Shown here one piece after another: positions 48,590 through 56,759 of a DNA stretch of 64,000 nucleotides; within the stretch, counting starts at the first letter, position 1, and every line of letters starts with the position of its first letter. The stretch covers positions 124,001 through 188,000 of the forward strand of contig NZ_FNVZ01000005.1 of the NCBI RefSeq assembly GCF_900104625.1, read 5' to 3'. The notes beneath the pieces were generated by a model. That model searched no databases and was not told the origin of the DNA. It was given only the letters and a program-made list of their open reading frames with translations. The DNA comes from Leptotrichia massiliensis. GTDB taxonomy: Bacteria > Fusobacteriota > Fusobacteriia > Fusobacteriales > Leptotrichiaceae. The position numbers and the translations under genes are program-made.

Positions 48590-50084
48590 ATTTATTTATT
48601 CCTCCTGTCGCGAAATATAGTATTCTTTCTTCTGTGGCATCTTTTATATCTATTATATTACCTATTTTTCCTTCATGCATTATCATTACTCTGTCACTCA
48701 TTCCAAGTATTTCAGGTAATTCAGATGAAATCATTATAATCCCTGCTCCTGTTTCGACTAGTTCATTCATAAGATTGTAAACTTCTCTTTTTGCTCCCAC
48801 ATCTATTCCTCTAGTAGGCTCATCAAATATTACTATTTTCTTATTTTGACAAAGCCATCTTGCCAATATAACCTTCTGTTGATTTCCTCCACTCAGATTT
48901 TTTGTAAGCTGTTCTTTTGATGGAGTTTTTATTTTCATTTTTTCTATGTATTTCTTCGTTATATTTTCAGATTTACCTTTATTTAATACTGATTTATCTG
49001 ATATTAAATTTAAATTAGCAATCATAATATTGTCTTCTATTGATAAATTAAGAAAAAGTCCATCTTTTTTTCTGTCTTCTGTCAAGTATGCGATACCTAA
49101 TTTTATCGCTTCTTTAGGATTTTTTACATGTACTTCTTTCCCCTCCATGAAGACTTTTCCACCTGATTTTTCATAAGCTCCAAAAATAACTTTTGCCATT
49201 TCTGTTCTTCCAGATCCCATTAATCCTGCAACACCTAAGATCTCTCCTTTTTTTACAGAAAAGTTTATTGCTTTTACATGTTTTTTATAAGACAAATCTT
49301 CAACTTCTAGTAAAGCTTCACCAATTTCAACATTTCTTGGTGGATATTGTTCAGTTATATCTCTACCTACCATCAGCTTTATTAAATCATCATTTGTTGT
49401 ATCTTTATAATTTAAAGTGTCTATATATTTACCATCTCTCATTACTGTTGCTCTATCTGCAATTATTTTAAGTTCTTCCATTCTATGTGAAATATAAATT
49501 ATACCTACACCATTCTTTTTAAGGTTTTCAATGACTTCAAAAAGTTTTTCAATTTCCCTGTCTGTAAGAGCTGCAGTTGGTTCATCCATAATCAATATTT
49601 TTGCATTTGTTGAAAGTGCTTTTGCTATTTCCACCATTTGTTGTTCAGCTACACTTAAATTCATTACCTTTTCCTCAGGTGATATTTTTAATCCTAGTTG
49701 ATTCAGAATTTTTTGAGCTTCTTCATTTTGTTTGCTTTCATTTACAATCCCCTTCATCCCTTGGAATTCTCTTGTAATAAATATATTGTCTGCAACTGAA
49801 AGATGAGGTAGCAGGTTAAATTCCTGATAAATTATACTTATTCCATTTTCCTGTGCTTCTTTAGGATTTTTAAAATTTACACTTTTTCCATTGTAAATTA
49901 TCTCACCTTCATCCTTTTGATATACTCCAGTAAGAACCTTCATTAATGTTGACTTTCCAGCACCGTTTTCTCCTAGAAAAGCATTTACTTCTCCAGCATA
50001 CAAATCAATGTAAGCATGATCCAGAGCTTTTACTCCTGGAAAAGTTTTAACTATATTTTTCATTTCTAGTATTTTTTCAGCCAT
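48576..50084 (-). CDS. Sugar ABC transporter ATP-binding protein (RbsA type, duplicated NBD)
   Basis: A 502-residue protein with two fused nucleotide-binding domains, as in RbsA/MglA. The first has Walker A FLGENGAGKST near residue 37, signature LSVAEQQMVEI and Walker B LIMDEPTAAL. The second has the degenerate loop GLMGSGRTEMAK near residue 290, signature LSGGNQQKVILARWL and FDEPTRGIDVGAK. It powers import by the neighbouring permease. GGAGG lies 9 bases before the ATG, directly after the kinase gene. Confidence 0.95.
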   Translation of the reverse strand: MAEKILEMKNIVKTFPGVKALDHAYIDLYAGEVNAFLGENGAGKSTLMKVLTGVYQKDEGEIIYNGKSVNFKNPKEAQENGISIIYQEFNLLPHLSVADNIFITREFQGMKGIVNESKQNEEAQKILNQLGLKISPEEKVMNLSVAEQQMVEIAKALSTNAKILIMDEPTAALTDREIEKLFEVIENLKKNGVGIIYISHRMEELKIIADRATVMRDGKYIDTLNYKDTTNDDLIKLMVGRDITEQYPPRNVEIGEALLEVEDLSYKKHVKAINFSVKKGEILGVAGLMGSGRTEMAKVIFGAYEKSGGKVFMEGKEVHVKNPKEAIKLGIAYLTEDRKKDGLFLNLSIEDNIMIANLNLISDKSVLNKGKSENITKKYIEKMKIKTPSKEQLTKNLSGGNQQKVILARWLCQNKKIVIFDEPTRGIDVGAKREVYNLMNELVETGAGIIMISSELPEILGMSDRVMIMHEGKIGNIIDIKDATEERILYFATGGINKYEKE

Positions 50085-51551
50085 TTATTTTTCCTCCTTT
50101 CTTTTAGATTTATATTCTATTATTTCTACAGAATTTTTTACAATTTCTCTTCCTTCTTCTAAATTTTTAACAAGTCCAAGAGCAATAAACTGTGTTATTA
50201 TATTTCCAAACGCTGACGCTTCTATTGGCCCTGCCTTAATTACTCTATTTGTTTCATCTGAAATTTCTTGACATAGGAATTTATCCTGTATTCCTCCTCC
50301 AATTGCTATAATTGAAGTAAATTCATTTCCAACCAGTTTTTCTAGTTCCTTTATACTCTTATTGTACTGTTTCTTTAAGCTGTTGTATGCTACTCTTAGT
50401 AAATCCTCATCTGTTTCTGGAACTTCTTGCCCAGTTTCCTTGCAATATTCTTTTATTTCCATGTCCATCTTTTCAGCGTGTAAAAATCTTTCATTTTCTA
50501 AATCGACAAATGAAATCAAGTTTGATTTCTTAGCCATATTTCCAAAATCTGAATAATCTATATCAAGATTTTTTTCATTAAATATTTTTTTCAGCTGCTG
50601 CAGTATCCACAAACCTGGTATCATTTTCAGCACTCTTGCTTTTTTTTCTATTCCGCCTTCATTTACAATATTATTTTTAAAAGCTTCTTCATTTACAACG
50701 GGAACATCTGATTCAAAGCCAATTATTGACCATGTTCCGTTTATTACATATAAAGAATTTTCTACTAACGGTGCCCCTGCTATTGCGGCTGCTGAGTCAT
50801 GAGATGCAGTCAAGATTACATTCAAAGGTTTTATTCCCAGTTCCTTCTGAATAGTTTCCTTCAATGGTGCAAGGACTTGACCTCCATGTTCTATATCTCC
50901 AACAATGCTTTCAGGAATATCTAACTTTTCAAATATTTTTTTGCTCCATTTCTTATTATCAATATTTACCATTCCGCTAGTGGAACTGATTGTATATTCC
51001 CATGATTTTTTTCCTGTAAGAAAATATGCAAATAAATTTGGCATAAATTGAAGCTGTTTTGCTCCTTTTTCAAGAACTTTTCTTTTATGTATATCATAAA
51101 ATATTTGATAAACGGAATTAAAAGAATAAAACTGAACTCCTGTTTCATTAAATATTTCTTCAAGAGAAACTTTATCGTGAACTTCTTCAAAAACTTCTTC
51201 CGTTCTCGTATCTCTATAGCATATAGGAAGCGACAATAATTCTCCTCTTTCATCAATCCATCCGTAATCTACTCCCCAAGTATCTATACCTAATCCCAGA
51301 ACCTCAATATTTTCACTAGTAACAATACTTTCCTTCGAAAATATTTTTTTTAGTCCTTCTTTTAATTCATTGTATAAATAAGGGAAATCCCAATATTCAT
51401 ATTGATTTAATTTAACAGAGCAATTTTTAAATCTGTGCATTTCCTTCAATTCTATTTTCTTAGTATCCTCATTTAAAATACCCAAAACCAATCTTCCTGA
51501 CGAAGCTCCGTAATCAAATGCCAGAACTGCTTTTTTTCCCAATGCAATCAC
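50085..51551 (-). CDS. FGGY sugar kinase, rhamnulokinase-like; probable L-fuculokinase
   Basis: A 488-residue FGGY kinase: phosphate-1 motif AFDYGASSGRLVLGI near residue 11, GLGIDTWGVDYGWID near residue 85, VILTASHDSAAAIAGAPL (catalytic Asp and ADP contacts) near residue 243, and IIAIGGGIQDKFLCQEI near residue 415. By sequence it is closest to rhamnulokinase, but the operon contains fucose enzymes, so I infer it phosphorylates L-fuculose to L-fuculose 1-phosphate. The start is either GTG 51551, which abuts the fucA stop, or TTG 51542, which is better spaced from AGGTGA. Confidence 0.9.
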   Translation of the reverse strand: MIALGKKAVLAFDYGASSGRLVLGILNEDTKKIELKEMHRFKNCSVKLNQYEYWDFPYLYNELKEGLKKIFSKESIVTSENIEVLGLGIDTWGVDYGWIDERGELLSLPICYRDTRTEEVFEEVHDKVSLEEIFNETGVQFYSFNSVYQIFYDIHKRKVLEKGAKQLQFMPNLFAYFLTGKKSWEYTISSTSGMVNIDNKKWSKKIFEKLDIPESIVGDIEHGGQVLAPLKETIQKELGIKPLNVILTASHDSAAAIAGAPLVENSLYVINGTWSIIGFESDVPVVNEEAFKNNIVNEGGIEKKARVLKMIPGLWILQQLKKIFNEKNLDIDYSDFGNMAKKSNLISFVDLENERFLHAEKMDMEIKEYCKETGQEVPETDEDLLRVAYNSLKKQYNKSIKELEKLVGNEFTSIIAIGGGIQDKFLCQEISDETNRVIKAGPIEASAFGNIITQFIALGLVKNLEEGREIVKNSVEIIEYKSKRKEEK

Positions 51552-52205
51552 CTACTTTATAGATTTTATTTGTCCGTATGTTTTAAATCTCTCAAGCATG
51601 CTGTTCATTTCATTGTCAGGTAATATAATAGGTTCCCCTATATTTCTTGCTTTTATATATAAATTAGAGATATACTCTACCTGAACTGTTATATTGAAAG
51701 CATTTGCTATATCCTTTCCAGCTGTTGTCAATCCATGGTTTGCGAGTATTACTGCAAGACTGCTTCCCATTGCCTTATAGGCATTTTCAGCCAGTTCCTT
51801 TGTTCCATACGAAGCATATTCAGCGCATCTTACTTTTGTTGCTCCTGTAACAGCAATCATATAATCAATTGCTGGTAAATCTTGTCTCAAGCATGCTAAT
51901 ACTGTAGTGTAGACTGGGTGGGTATGTATAACAGCATTTACATCTTCACGATTTCTGTATAAAATCATGTGCATTTCCAATTCACTTGAGGGTTTCAATC
52001 CTTCGATAAGTTTTCCCTCCAAATCAACTATTGAAATCATTTCTGGAGTTAATTCTGAATAGTTTACTCCAGTTGGGCTTATTGCAACCAACCCTTCTTC
52101 TCTGTTAAAAATACTTACATTACCAGCTGTTCCGTTTGTAAGTCCTTCTGATAATAATTTAAGAGAATATTCAATTACTTGTTCTCTTTCTTTTTCAAGA
52201 ATCAT
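51552..52205 (-). CDS. fucA: L-fuculose-1-phosphate aldolase FucA
   Basis: A 217-residue class II aldolase that splits L-fuculose 1-phosphate into dihydroxyacetone phosphate and lactaldehyde. Landmarks: LTNGTAGNVSIFNREEGLVA with the phosphate-binding residues, ISPTGVNYSEL, the catalytic Glu and zinc ligands in SSELEMHMILY and AVIHTHPVYTTVLA, and the last zinc His in ILANHGLTTAG. It is the first gene of the operon. Its first codons (MILEKEREQV) and SD reappear as tandem partial copies in the leader. Confidence 0.95.
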   Translation of the reverse strand: MILEKEREQVIEYSLKLLSEGLTNGTAGNVSIFNREEGLVAISPTGVNYSELTPEMISIVDLEGKLIEGLKPSSELEMHMILYRNREDVNAVIHTHPVYTTVLACLRQDLPAIDYMIAVTGATKVRCAEYASYGTKELAENAYKAMGSSLAVILANHGLTTAGKDIANAFNITVQVEYISNLYIKARNIGEPIILPDNEMNSMLERFKTYGQIKSIK

Positions 52206-52500
52206 AATTTCCTCCTTTTAATTGTGGGAGCGTTCCCAGTTAATTATTTTGCTCTTTTCCACGAATTATAATCTCCTTCTTCTATTCATAGGAGCGTTCC
52301 CAGTTCCCTGTTTTACTTATTTTTCAAGAATCATAATCTTGTCATCTACTTATAGAAACGCTCCCGATTACCTGTTCTCTTTCTTTTTTAAGAATCATAC
52401 TTCCCTCCTTCTGTTTATGAGATCGTTCTCTTTAAATAGCGCCTTTTATAGAATATTATCGGTATAATCTAATCAATTTAAGTATGTGAGAACGTTCCTA
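52202..52500 (-). promoter_or_regulatory. fucA leader with five LacI-type operators in ~64-bp tandem units
   Basis: Five palindromic sites of the form GGGAnCGTTCCC are centred near 52231, 52295, 52359, 52424 and 52493, giving spacings of 64, 64, 65 and 69 bases. The first (TGGGAGCGTTCCCA) is near-perfect and the outer ones are more diverged. Each of the first four is followed, at the same distance, by a copy of the fucA ribosome site and first codons, so the leader arose by tandem duplication of an operator-SD-start unit. The site at 52487-52500 lies just downstream of the promoter. Confidence 0.85.
52342..52398 (-). CDS. 18-codon leader ORF duplicated from the fucA start
   Basis: On the minus strand GGAGGGAAGT precedes an ATG at 52398 that opens the peptide MILKKEREQVIGSVSISR, ending at TGA 52342. 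Its first ten codons repeat the start of FucA with one change. It is within the operator array, ahead of fucA. It may simply be a duplication by-product, or it could act on translation of the operon. Confidence 0.4.
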   Translation of the reverse strand: MILKKEREQVIGSVSISR

Positions 52501-52516
52501 CATATATCTTACTACT

Positions 52517-52544
52517 AATATAACCTATTTTTTAAAAAAGTCAA
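52517..52544 (-). promoter_or_regulatory. Probable fucose operon promoter
   Basis: On the minus strand TTGACT (52544-52539) and TATATT (52522-52517) are 16 bases apart. Transcription would begin near 52510, placing an operator about 10 bases downstream and giving a leader of about 300 bases. Confidence 0.65.
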
Positions 52545-52616
52545 TACCCTTTCTTAATTTTTTTTAATAAAAAATGATGTTTTGATTTAATTTTTTCAAC
52601 ATCATTTTTATATCTA

Positions 52617-52847
52617 TTATTTATACTTGAAATTTTCTGCCTTATTCTTGTCTTTACCAATATAAGTTGCTACCTTCAGATATGGACAAAATGGCTGTTC
52701 CTTATTTTGATCTAGATATCTTTTTCCATCTTTTCCAACTAGACAATCTGGTGCCATATTTTCTTTAGTCCATTTTTCAAGAGCTGTTATAGCATCAAAA
52801 TTTTTCATTGCAGGAACTATGAATAAACGTGTTAAAATATCTAAATT
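52617..52847 (-). pseudogene. Tannase/feruloyl esterase C-terminal remnant
   Basis: The frame reads LTRLFIVPAMKNFDAITALE, then KWTKENMAPDCLVG and FCPYLKVATYIG, which matches the end of tannase-family proteins (typically LFMVPGMGHC, FDALTALEKWVE, PLCPYPQVARY). It begins with a stop just upstream in frame and lacks the GHC catalytic His motif and the whole main domain. An ATG at 52808 would give 63 residues. I read it as the tail of a lost esterase gene. Confidence 0.7.
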
Positions 52848-52940
52848 TCACATATTTTTGATGAATTTACTGTTACTAATACAACAAAAAATATATATTT
52901 TGAAGTTTTAAATTTTTTAAGAAAATATTTTTTTGAATAA

Positions 52941-52967
52941 TTGACTTTTTTTTAAATATGATATAAT
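52941..52967 (+). promoter_or_regulatory. Promoter of the small membrane-peptide element
   Basis: TTGACT at 52941 and a perfect TATAAT at 52962 with a 15-base spacer, slightly short. A second possible pair, TTGTTA 52972 and TATAAT 52996 (18 bases), follows closely. Confidence 0.5.
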
Positions 52968-53023
52968 TAAATTGTTAAAAACCCTAAGGGGAACTTATAA
53001 TAGAATAAAATTACTGACAAATT

Positions 53024-53047
53024 AAGCTAGAATTTTCTAGCTTTTTT
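53024..53047 (+). terminator. Intrinsic terminator or attenuator inside the small element
   Basis: AAGCTAGA and TCTAGCTT form a perfect stem around ATTT, followed by TTTTTT. It lies between the promoter and the small ORF, so it would yield a short RNA of about 70 bases or attenuate the ORF. Confidence 0.8.
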
Positions 53048-53105
53048 GTTATAATAACAAAGAGTTCAGTAAACTCATATTCTTATTATAAGGAGGTTTA
53101 GAGCA

Positions 53106-53210
53106 GTGAATAGTGATGAACTTATTAGACTTCTAGTTCTTTTGTATATTGTTTACAGATTAACTAGATATTCGAAAAATCTCGAATTTCACCTCTGCCT
53201 CTACCCTTAG
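53106..53210 (+). CDS. 34-residue membrane peptide, type I toxin candidate
   Basis: AGGAGG at 53091 stands 9 bases before GTG 53106, opening 34 codons. The peptide has an acidic start, one hydrophobic helix (LIRLLVLLYIVYRL), then a basic and aromatic tail. Its size, single helix and strong ribosome site resemble type I toxins. The stop codon is inside CCCTTAGGG, which is exactly complementary to CCCTAAGGG near the expected 5' end of the transcript (52982-52990). A small hairpin (ATTCGA-AAAATC-TCGAAT) lies near the 3' end. The family is not one I recognise. Confidence 0.5.
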   Translation: MNSDELIRLLVLLYIVYRLTRYSKNLEFHLCLYP

Positions 53211-53228
53211 GGATTTCGATTAATAAAT

Positions 53229-53927
53229 TTAACAATTTTCTAAAGTCCAAATAAATCCTTTTCCCATCCGTATATCAGAATTTCCGAAATGATTTCCCTC
53301 ATTCCAATCTAAAATACAGTTTTCAACATCTTCAGAATTTTTTAAAATTTCAATATATTCTTTTATATTATCTCCGATTTTTGATAAAATCTGATGTTTA
53401 GTCTTCTCTTCTAAATCTCCAAGACTTAAATAAATATTATTTACTAAAGGTTTACTGTCCTTTACAAAATCAATCCAGTTTTTATACCAAACTGACGGTG
53501 AAACTCCAGCTATTCCAGCAAAAATATCTACCTTATAACCACTCCACAGTGAAAATAACCCAGCAAGAGAATATCCACCTAAAATATATTTCACATTCTT
53601 ATCTTGAATATTCATAAATTCTGCTAAACTTGGAATCAATTTTTTCTTTATAAACTTCAACGTTTTATCGGCTCCATTTCCAAAGTTGCCTTTTCCACGA
53701 AGAAGTGGCATTTCCCACGGAGTCAGTTCGCTGTTCCAGTCGTTTATTTTAAATGCAATAAGACTAAAATTTTTATTTGTATTTTCAGAAATATATTTAA
53801 CTTCATTATCTAGAACTTTGATATCATTTTCGTCTACAGGCTGTATCAAAACGTAGTCCGGATTTTTATTTTCTTTTATATATAAAATACAATCTTTTTC
53901 TTCTGTTCTTAAATTTAATTTTTTCAT
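53229..53927 (-). CDS. Alpha/beta hydrolase, esterase-like
   Basis: A 232-residue cytoplasmic protein with the nucleophile elbow GGYSLAGLFSLW near residue 118 and a late GNHFGN providing the catalytic His near residue 214; VSPSVWYKNW follows the elbow as in D-family esterases such as Fes/IroE and YbbA. It would hydrolyse an ester or similar bond; the substrate is unknown. No signal peptide. It runs convergently towards the small membrane-peptide element, with only 18 bases between them. AAGGAG precedes the ATG. Confidence 0.8.
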   Translation of the reverse strand: MKKLNLRTEEKDCILYIKENKNPDYVLIQPVDENDIKVLDNEVKYISENTNKNFSLIAFKINDWNSELTPWEMPLLRGKGNFGNGADKTLKFIKKKLIPSLAEFMNIQDKNVKYILGGYSLAGLFSLWSGYKVDIFAGIAGVSPSVWYKNWIDFVKDSKPLVNNIYLSLGDLEEKTKHQILSKIGDNIKEYIEILKNSEDVENCILDWNEGNHFGNSDIRMGKGFIWTLENC

Positions 53928-54283
53928 AGCAGCTCCTTTTTAATATTTTTGGAATATTAAATCTATTTAAAATAAATTTTGATTAATATACTTAATTATA
54001 GCATACATTTAAGAAATTTTATTCAATTTTATCTATGATATTATTATAGTTTTTTTCTTTAATTATATATATTTAATTTTTCTTGAAATTGTAGTAAAAT
54101 AAATTGTACAGTAAAAATTTTATTTTATTACTTTAAATCTATTATCCAAGAAAAAAATGATAAATTACAAAACGCAAAGAAATTAAAAAAGGGCAATCAC
54201 TTAAATAAATACGCGATACGATAATAGAACGATAAAAAATTATGAGTATCAGATACAAAATATTAAGATGGAGAGTTATTTTT
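53928..54283. other. AT-rich divergent intergenic region
   Basis: About 356 bases between two divergent genes. It must hold promoters for both sides, but no pair of boxes stands out. An imperfect inverted repeat (GTAAAATAAA near 54092 with TTTTATTTTA near 54118) is present. No ORF is supported. Confidence 0.5.
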
Positions 54284-55057
54284 ATGAATAAGGAAATTAT
54301 ACAAATATGTAATATTACAATAGAATTAAAATTTGCCTTAAAAACAAATACTAAAATCGAATATTTTCCTTTTGAATATGAAAGAAATATAGAATTTCTA
54401 TTCTCTAAAAATAAAATAGATTTTTTAGAAAAAAACTACAAAGCCGGAAATATTGAAGAATGGTTTGATTATTGTTTAAATTTAGGATTAGAAGATATAA
54501 AAATTTTATTACCTGTTTCATCTAAAAATTTAAATATTCCCAACGATTTAAATTCAAATAAGATTAAACTTATTTGCTATTTTAAAAATAATTTGATTCT
54601 TTATTTTACACCAAAATGGAAGAAAACAAGTGGTGGATGGAATGTTACTTATACTGCTCACAAATACGAAAATTCTATCAATGAAAAACTTAAATTTTAT
54701 GATAATACAGAAGATTTTAAAAATGTATTAAATAAAATAGCAATTTTGGCTGATAAAATTAATTTTTCAAATTTTGGAAATATCTTTAGAAAAGCTTTTA
54801 GCATTTTAAATGGGGAAAGTTTTGAAAATATAAGAAATACTTTTTATGGACAAACTCTTTTGAAAATACCTGAAATAAATGCAAGACTTTTTTATTCAGC
54901 CAAAATTTCTAATGTTTTTGGCGGAATGGGTTCCTGGAATGACAGCCCTCATTATTATGTACACGAAAAAGGTCTTGAAATAGAATATGACAGTCTTACG
55001 GAAGAACTTTTGACACAAATCAGGCTTGCTCTTTTATATTCTGTAAATGAATGGTAA
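54284..55057 (+). CDS. Hypothetical soluble protein
   Basis: A 257-residue protein without signal or membrane segment that I do not recognise. Distinct stretches are GNIEEWFDYCLNLGLED, PKWKKTSGGWNVTYTAHKYE and a conserved-looking C-terminus FGGMGSWNDSP with a closing helix. I choose ATG 54284, 10 bases after GGAG, over the in-frame ATG at 54242, which lacks a ribosome site. The C-terminal pattern resembles uncharacterised proteins scattered near immunity-type loci, but this is only an impression. Confidence 0.6.
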   Translation: MNKEIIQICNITIELKFALKTNTKIEYFPFEYERNIEFLFSKNKIDFLEKNYKAGNIEEWFDYCLNLGLEDIKILLPVSSKNLNIPNDLNSNKIKLICYFKNNLILYFTPKWKKTSGGWNVTYTAHKYENSINEKLKFYDNTEDFKNVLNKIAILADKINFSNFGNIFRKAFSILNGESFENIRNTFYGQTLLKIPEINARLFYSAKISNVFGGMGSWNDSPHYYVHEKGLEIEYDSLTEELLTQIRLALLYSVNEW

Positions 55058-55089
55058 AATATAGTAAAATTATACTGTAGGAGTTATAG

Positions 55090-55212
55090 TGTAAATGTGA
55101 TGTTGAACAAGCATGTGAATCATTAGATTAAAATAAATATAGATTTATAGATGCTTCGTATATTATGGTTGAACCGTTAAATAGGGAAGAACTTTTAGGA
55201 TTAGTGAAATAA
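55090..55212 (+). pseudogene. Frameshifted gene remnant
   Basis: Two short coding-like stretches in different frames lie in the 174-base gap: one reads DVEQACESLD and stops, the next reads RFIDASYIMVEPLNREELLG and ends at TAA 55212. There is no start or ribosome site. They look like the C-terminal end of a lost gene with one frameshift. Confidence 0.35.
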
Positions 55213-55231
55213 AAACTATGGAGAGTGAGTA

Positions 55232-55924
55232 ATGTTATTTTTAGCATATTTGTTTATTTTTTCTTTATTATCAGTTTTAATGGATTTATCAATATTTTTT
55301 TCAATACTTTCTTTTGTATTAGGTGGAATATTGTTTTTTAATAGCAGCTTTTTTTTACAAGGAATGGCAATTTGTGTTTTTGGATTATTATACTTAATTT
55401 CAAGATTATGTTATCATAGTAAAAAAATGTGTACCAGTGGTAATTCATATATTGATTATAATACAAGTTATAATTTTCTTTCAATTTCTATAGCATCTGT
55501 TATTTTTTCCATACCCATTTGCTATATCATTATTAAGTCAAAAATAACATTAGAAATTTCACCTATATATATTTTTATTGTAAGTCTTTTTATATCTTGG
55601 GCTATACTTTTTAAGATAGCAGATAGAATTTTTATACATAATAGAGAAACTCAAGAAGTAGTTTTAGGAGATTATTTTACTATTTATAAAAGTAGAAGAT
55701 CTCTTACACACATTTATATTTTTAAATTAAAAAATTCTCCAGATTTATATTCTACAGGAATGTGGAGATACAGAAATTTTATAGATAAGGTTGGCTCTAG
55801 ATTTTCCTGTACTTTTGGAAAAGGAATTTTTGGAACAAGTTATATAACAAGTATAAAATTAATTGAAGATGCAGGTGAATATGCTCCTACAGAAACAAAT
55901 TCATATAGAACCTCAAAATTGTGA
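55232..55924 (+). CDS. Integral membrane protein, unknown function
   Basis: A 230-residue protein with about five hydrophobic helices (residues 1-20, 22-42, 44-58, 83-103 and 112-130) and a beta-rich soluble C-terminal part (EVVLGDYFTIYKSRRSLTHI). GGAG lies 9 bases before the ATG. The membrane-then-beta plan resembles the other proteins of this cluster, which also end in a beta-rich segment, though similarity is not obvious residue by residue. The end overlaps a second open frame (next entry), raising the possibility of a frameshift. Confidence 0.6.
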   Translation: MLFLAYLFIFSLLSVLMDLSIFFSILSFVLGGILFFNSSFFLQGMAICVFGLLYLISRLCYHSKKMCTSGNSYIDYNTSYNFLSISIASVIFSIPICYIIIKSKITLEISPIYIFIVSLFISWAILFKIADRIFIHNRETQEVVLGDYFTIYKSRRSLTHIYIFKLKNSPDLYSTGMWRYRNFIDKVGSRFSCTFGKGIFGTSYITSIKLIEDAGEYAPTETNSYRTSKL

Positions 55925-56045
55925 TGTGAGATTATTGACATATATTGAATTATATAAAATTATTGGAGCTGGTGGAATTATTTCAGGTACTGCTCTTGTC
56001 ATAATATCTATTTTTCTTCTCATTAAATTTATTAGAAAAAAATAA
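55863..56045 (+). CDS. Possible small membrane protein overlapping its upstream neighbour
   Basis: An open frame of up to 60 codons overlapping the end of the preceding gene by 62 bases. Only the last third looks protein-like: a single hydrophobic helix (GGIISGTALVIISIFLLI) with a basic end (KFIRKK). No ribosome site supports the ATG at 55863; a TTG near 55935 might be used. It may be the displaced tail of another membrane protein. Confidence 0.3.
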   Translation: MKMQVNMLLQKQIHIEPQNCDVRLLTYIELYKIIGAGGIISGTALVIISIFLLIKFIRKK

Positions 56046-56063
56046 AATCCGGAGGATATTATA

Positions 56064-56759
56064 ATGGAAAAAAATCGTAAATGGGGATATGTTTTTGATG
56101 AAAAATTAAATATGTATATTCCTAACTTACCAAAACAAAGAAAAATTGCAAAAGTGCTGCTAGTTTTATCAGTAACCTCTTTTATTGCTGCATTAGTGCA
56201 AGGATATTTTTTAGATAAAACTTCTTATGAAAAAATATCATTTTTAGCTTACACCAGTGTAATGGCTTTCATTCTTTTAGCTTTATACACTATTATAAAA
56301 ATAAATATACACTTTATCAAAAAAAGATTAAAATTAATTGGAGGAATCGAAAAAATAAATTCATCTGAAAAATTTGAAATTCGGCCTTTAAGCAAAAATA
56401 GGTATCTTTTTTTCTGTATAATTTTCTTTGTTATGTTGATTTTTGCGTTATCTTTCCAGATAAATAAATTATTAGAAGATTTTTCGTTTGAATATATCAG
56501 CTATCTCGTTTTTCTTATTGGAATGATAATATTCAGCTATATTAATTTTCTGAGAGAACTTAAAAATAGAAAATATTCCCTACTTATAGACAAAAAATTT
56601 ATCAAAATATACTATGAAAATGATGAAATAGAATATATAAAAACAGATAATATAGACTATGTCAGATTTTATTCAATCAGACACGGAAGGAAAGGAAGAA
56701 GGGAAAAATATCCTACTTTGAAGATTTTTGACATTGAAGAAAAAAAGTTGCTGAAATGA
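56064..56759 (+). CDS. Membrane protein, frameshifted near its C-terminus
   Basis: A 231-residue product with four membrane helices (about 30-48, 60-80, 112-130 and 140-160) and a C-terminal PH-like beta region (DNIDYVRFYSI; LKIFDIEEKK). It is a paralogue of the C-terminal two thirds of the product of 56865-57959: both begin with GYVFDEKLN and PNL-KQ. After IEEKK the frame stops, but the next frame continues AEMTINLNDYYLLKKYF to TAA 56845, exactly where the paralogue has AEMDIKTSDYILLKKYF. One base is missing in an A7 tract near 56743. GGAGG precedes the ATG. Confidence 0.75.
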   Translation: MEKNRKWGYVFDEKLNMYIPNLPKQRKIAKVLLVLSVTSFIAALVQGYFLDKTSYEKISFLAYTSVMAFILLALYTIIKINIHFIKKRLKLIGGIEKINSSEKFEIRPLSKNRYLFFCIIFFVMLIFALSFQINKLLEDFSFEYISYLVFLIGMIIFSYINFLRELKNRKYSLLIDKKFIKIYYENDEIEYIKTDNIDYVRFYSIRHGRKGRREKYPTLKIFDIEEKKLLK

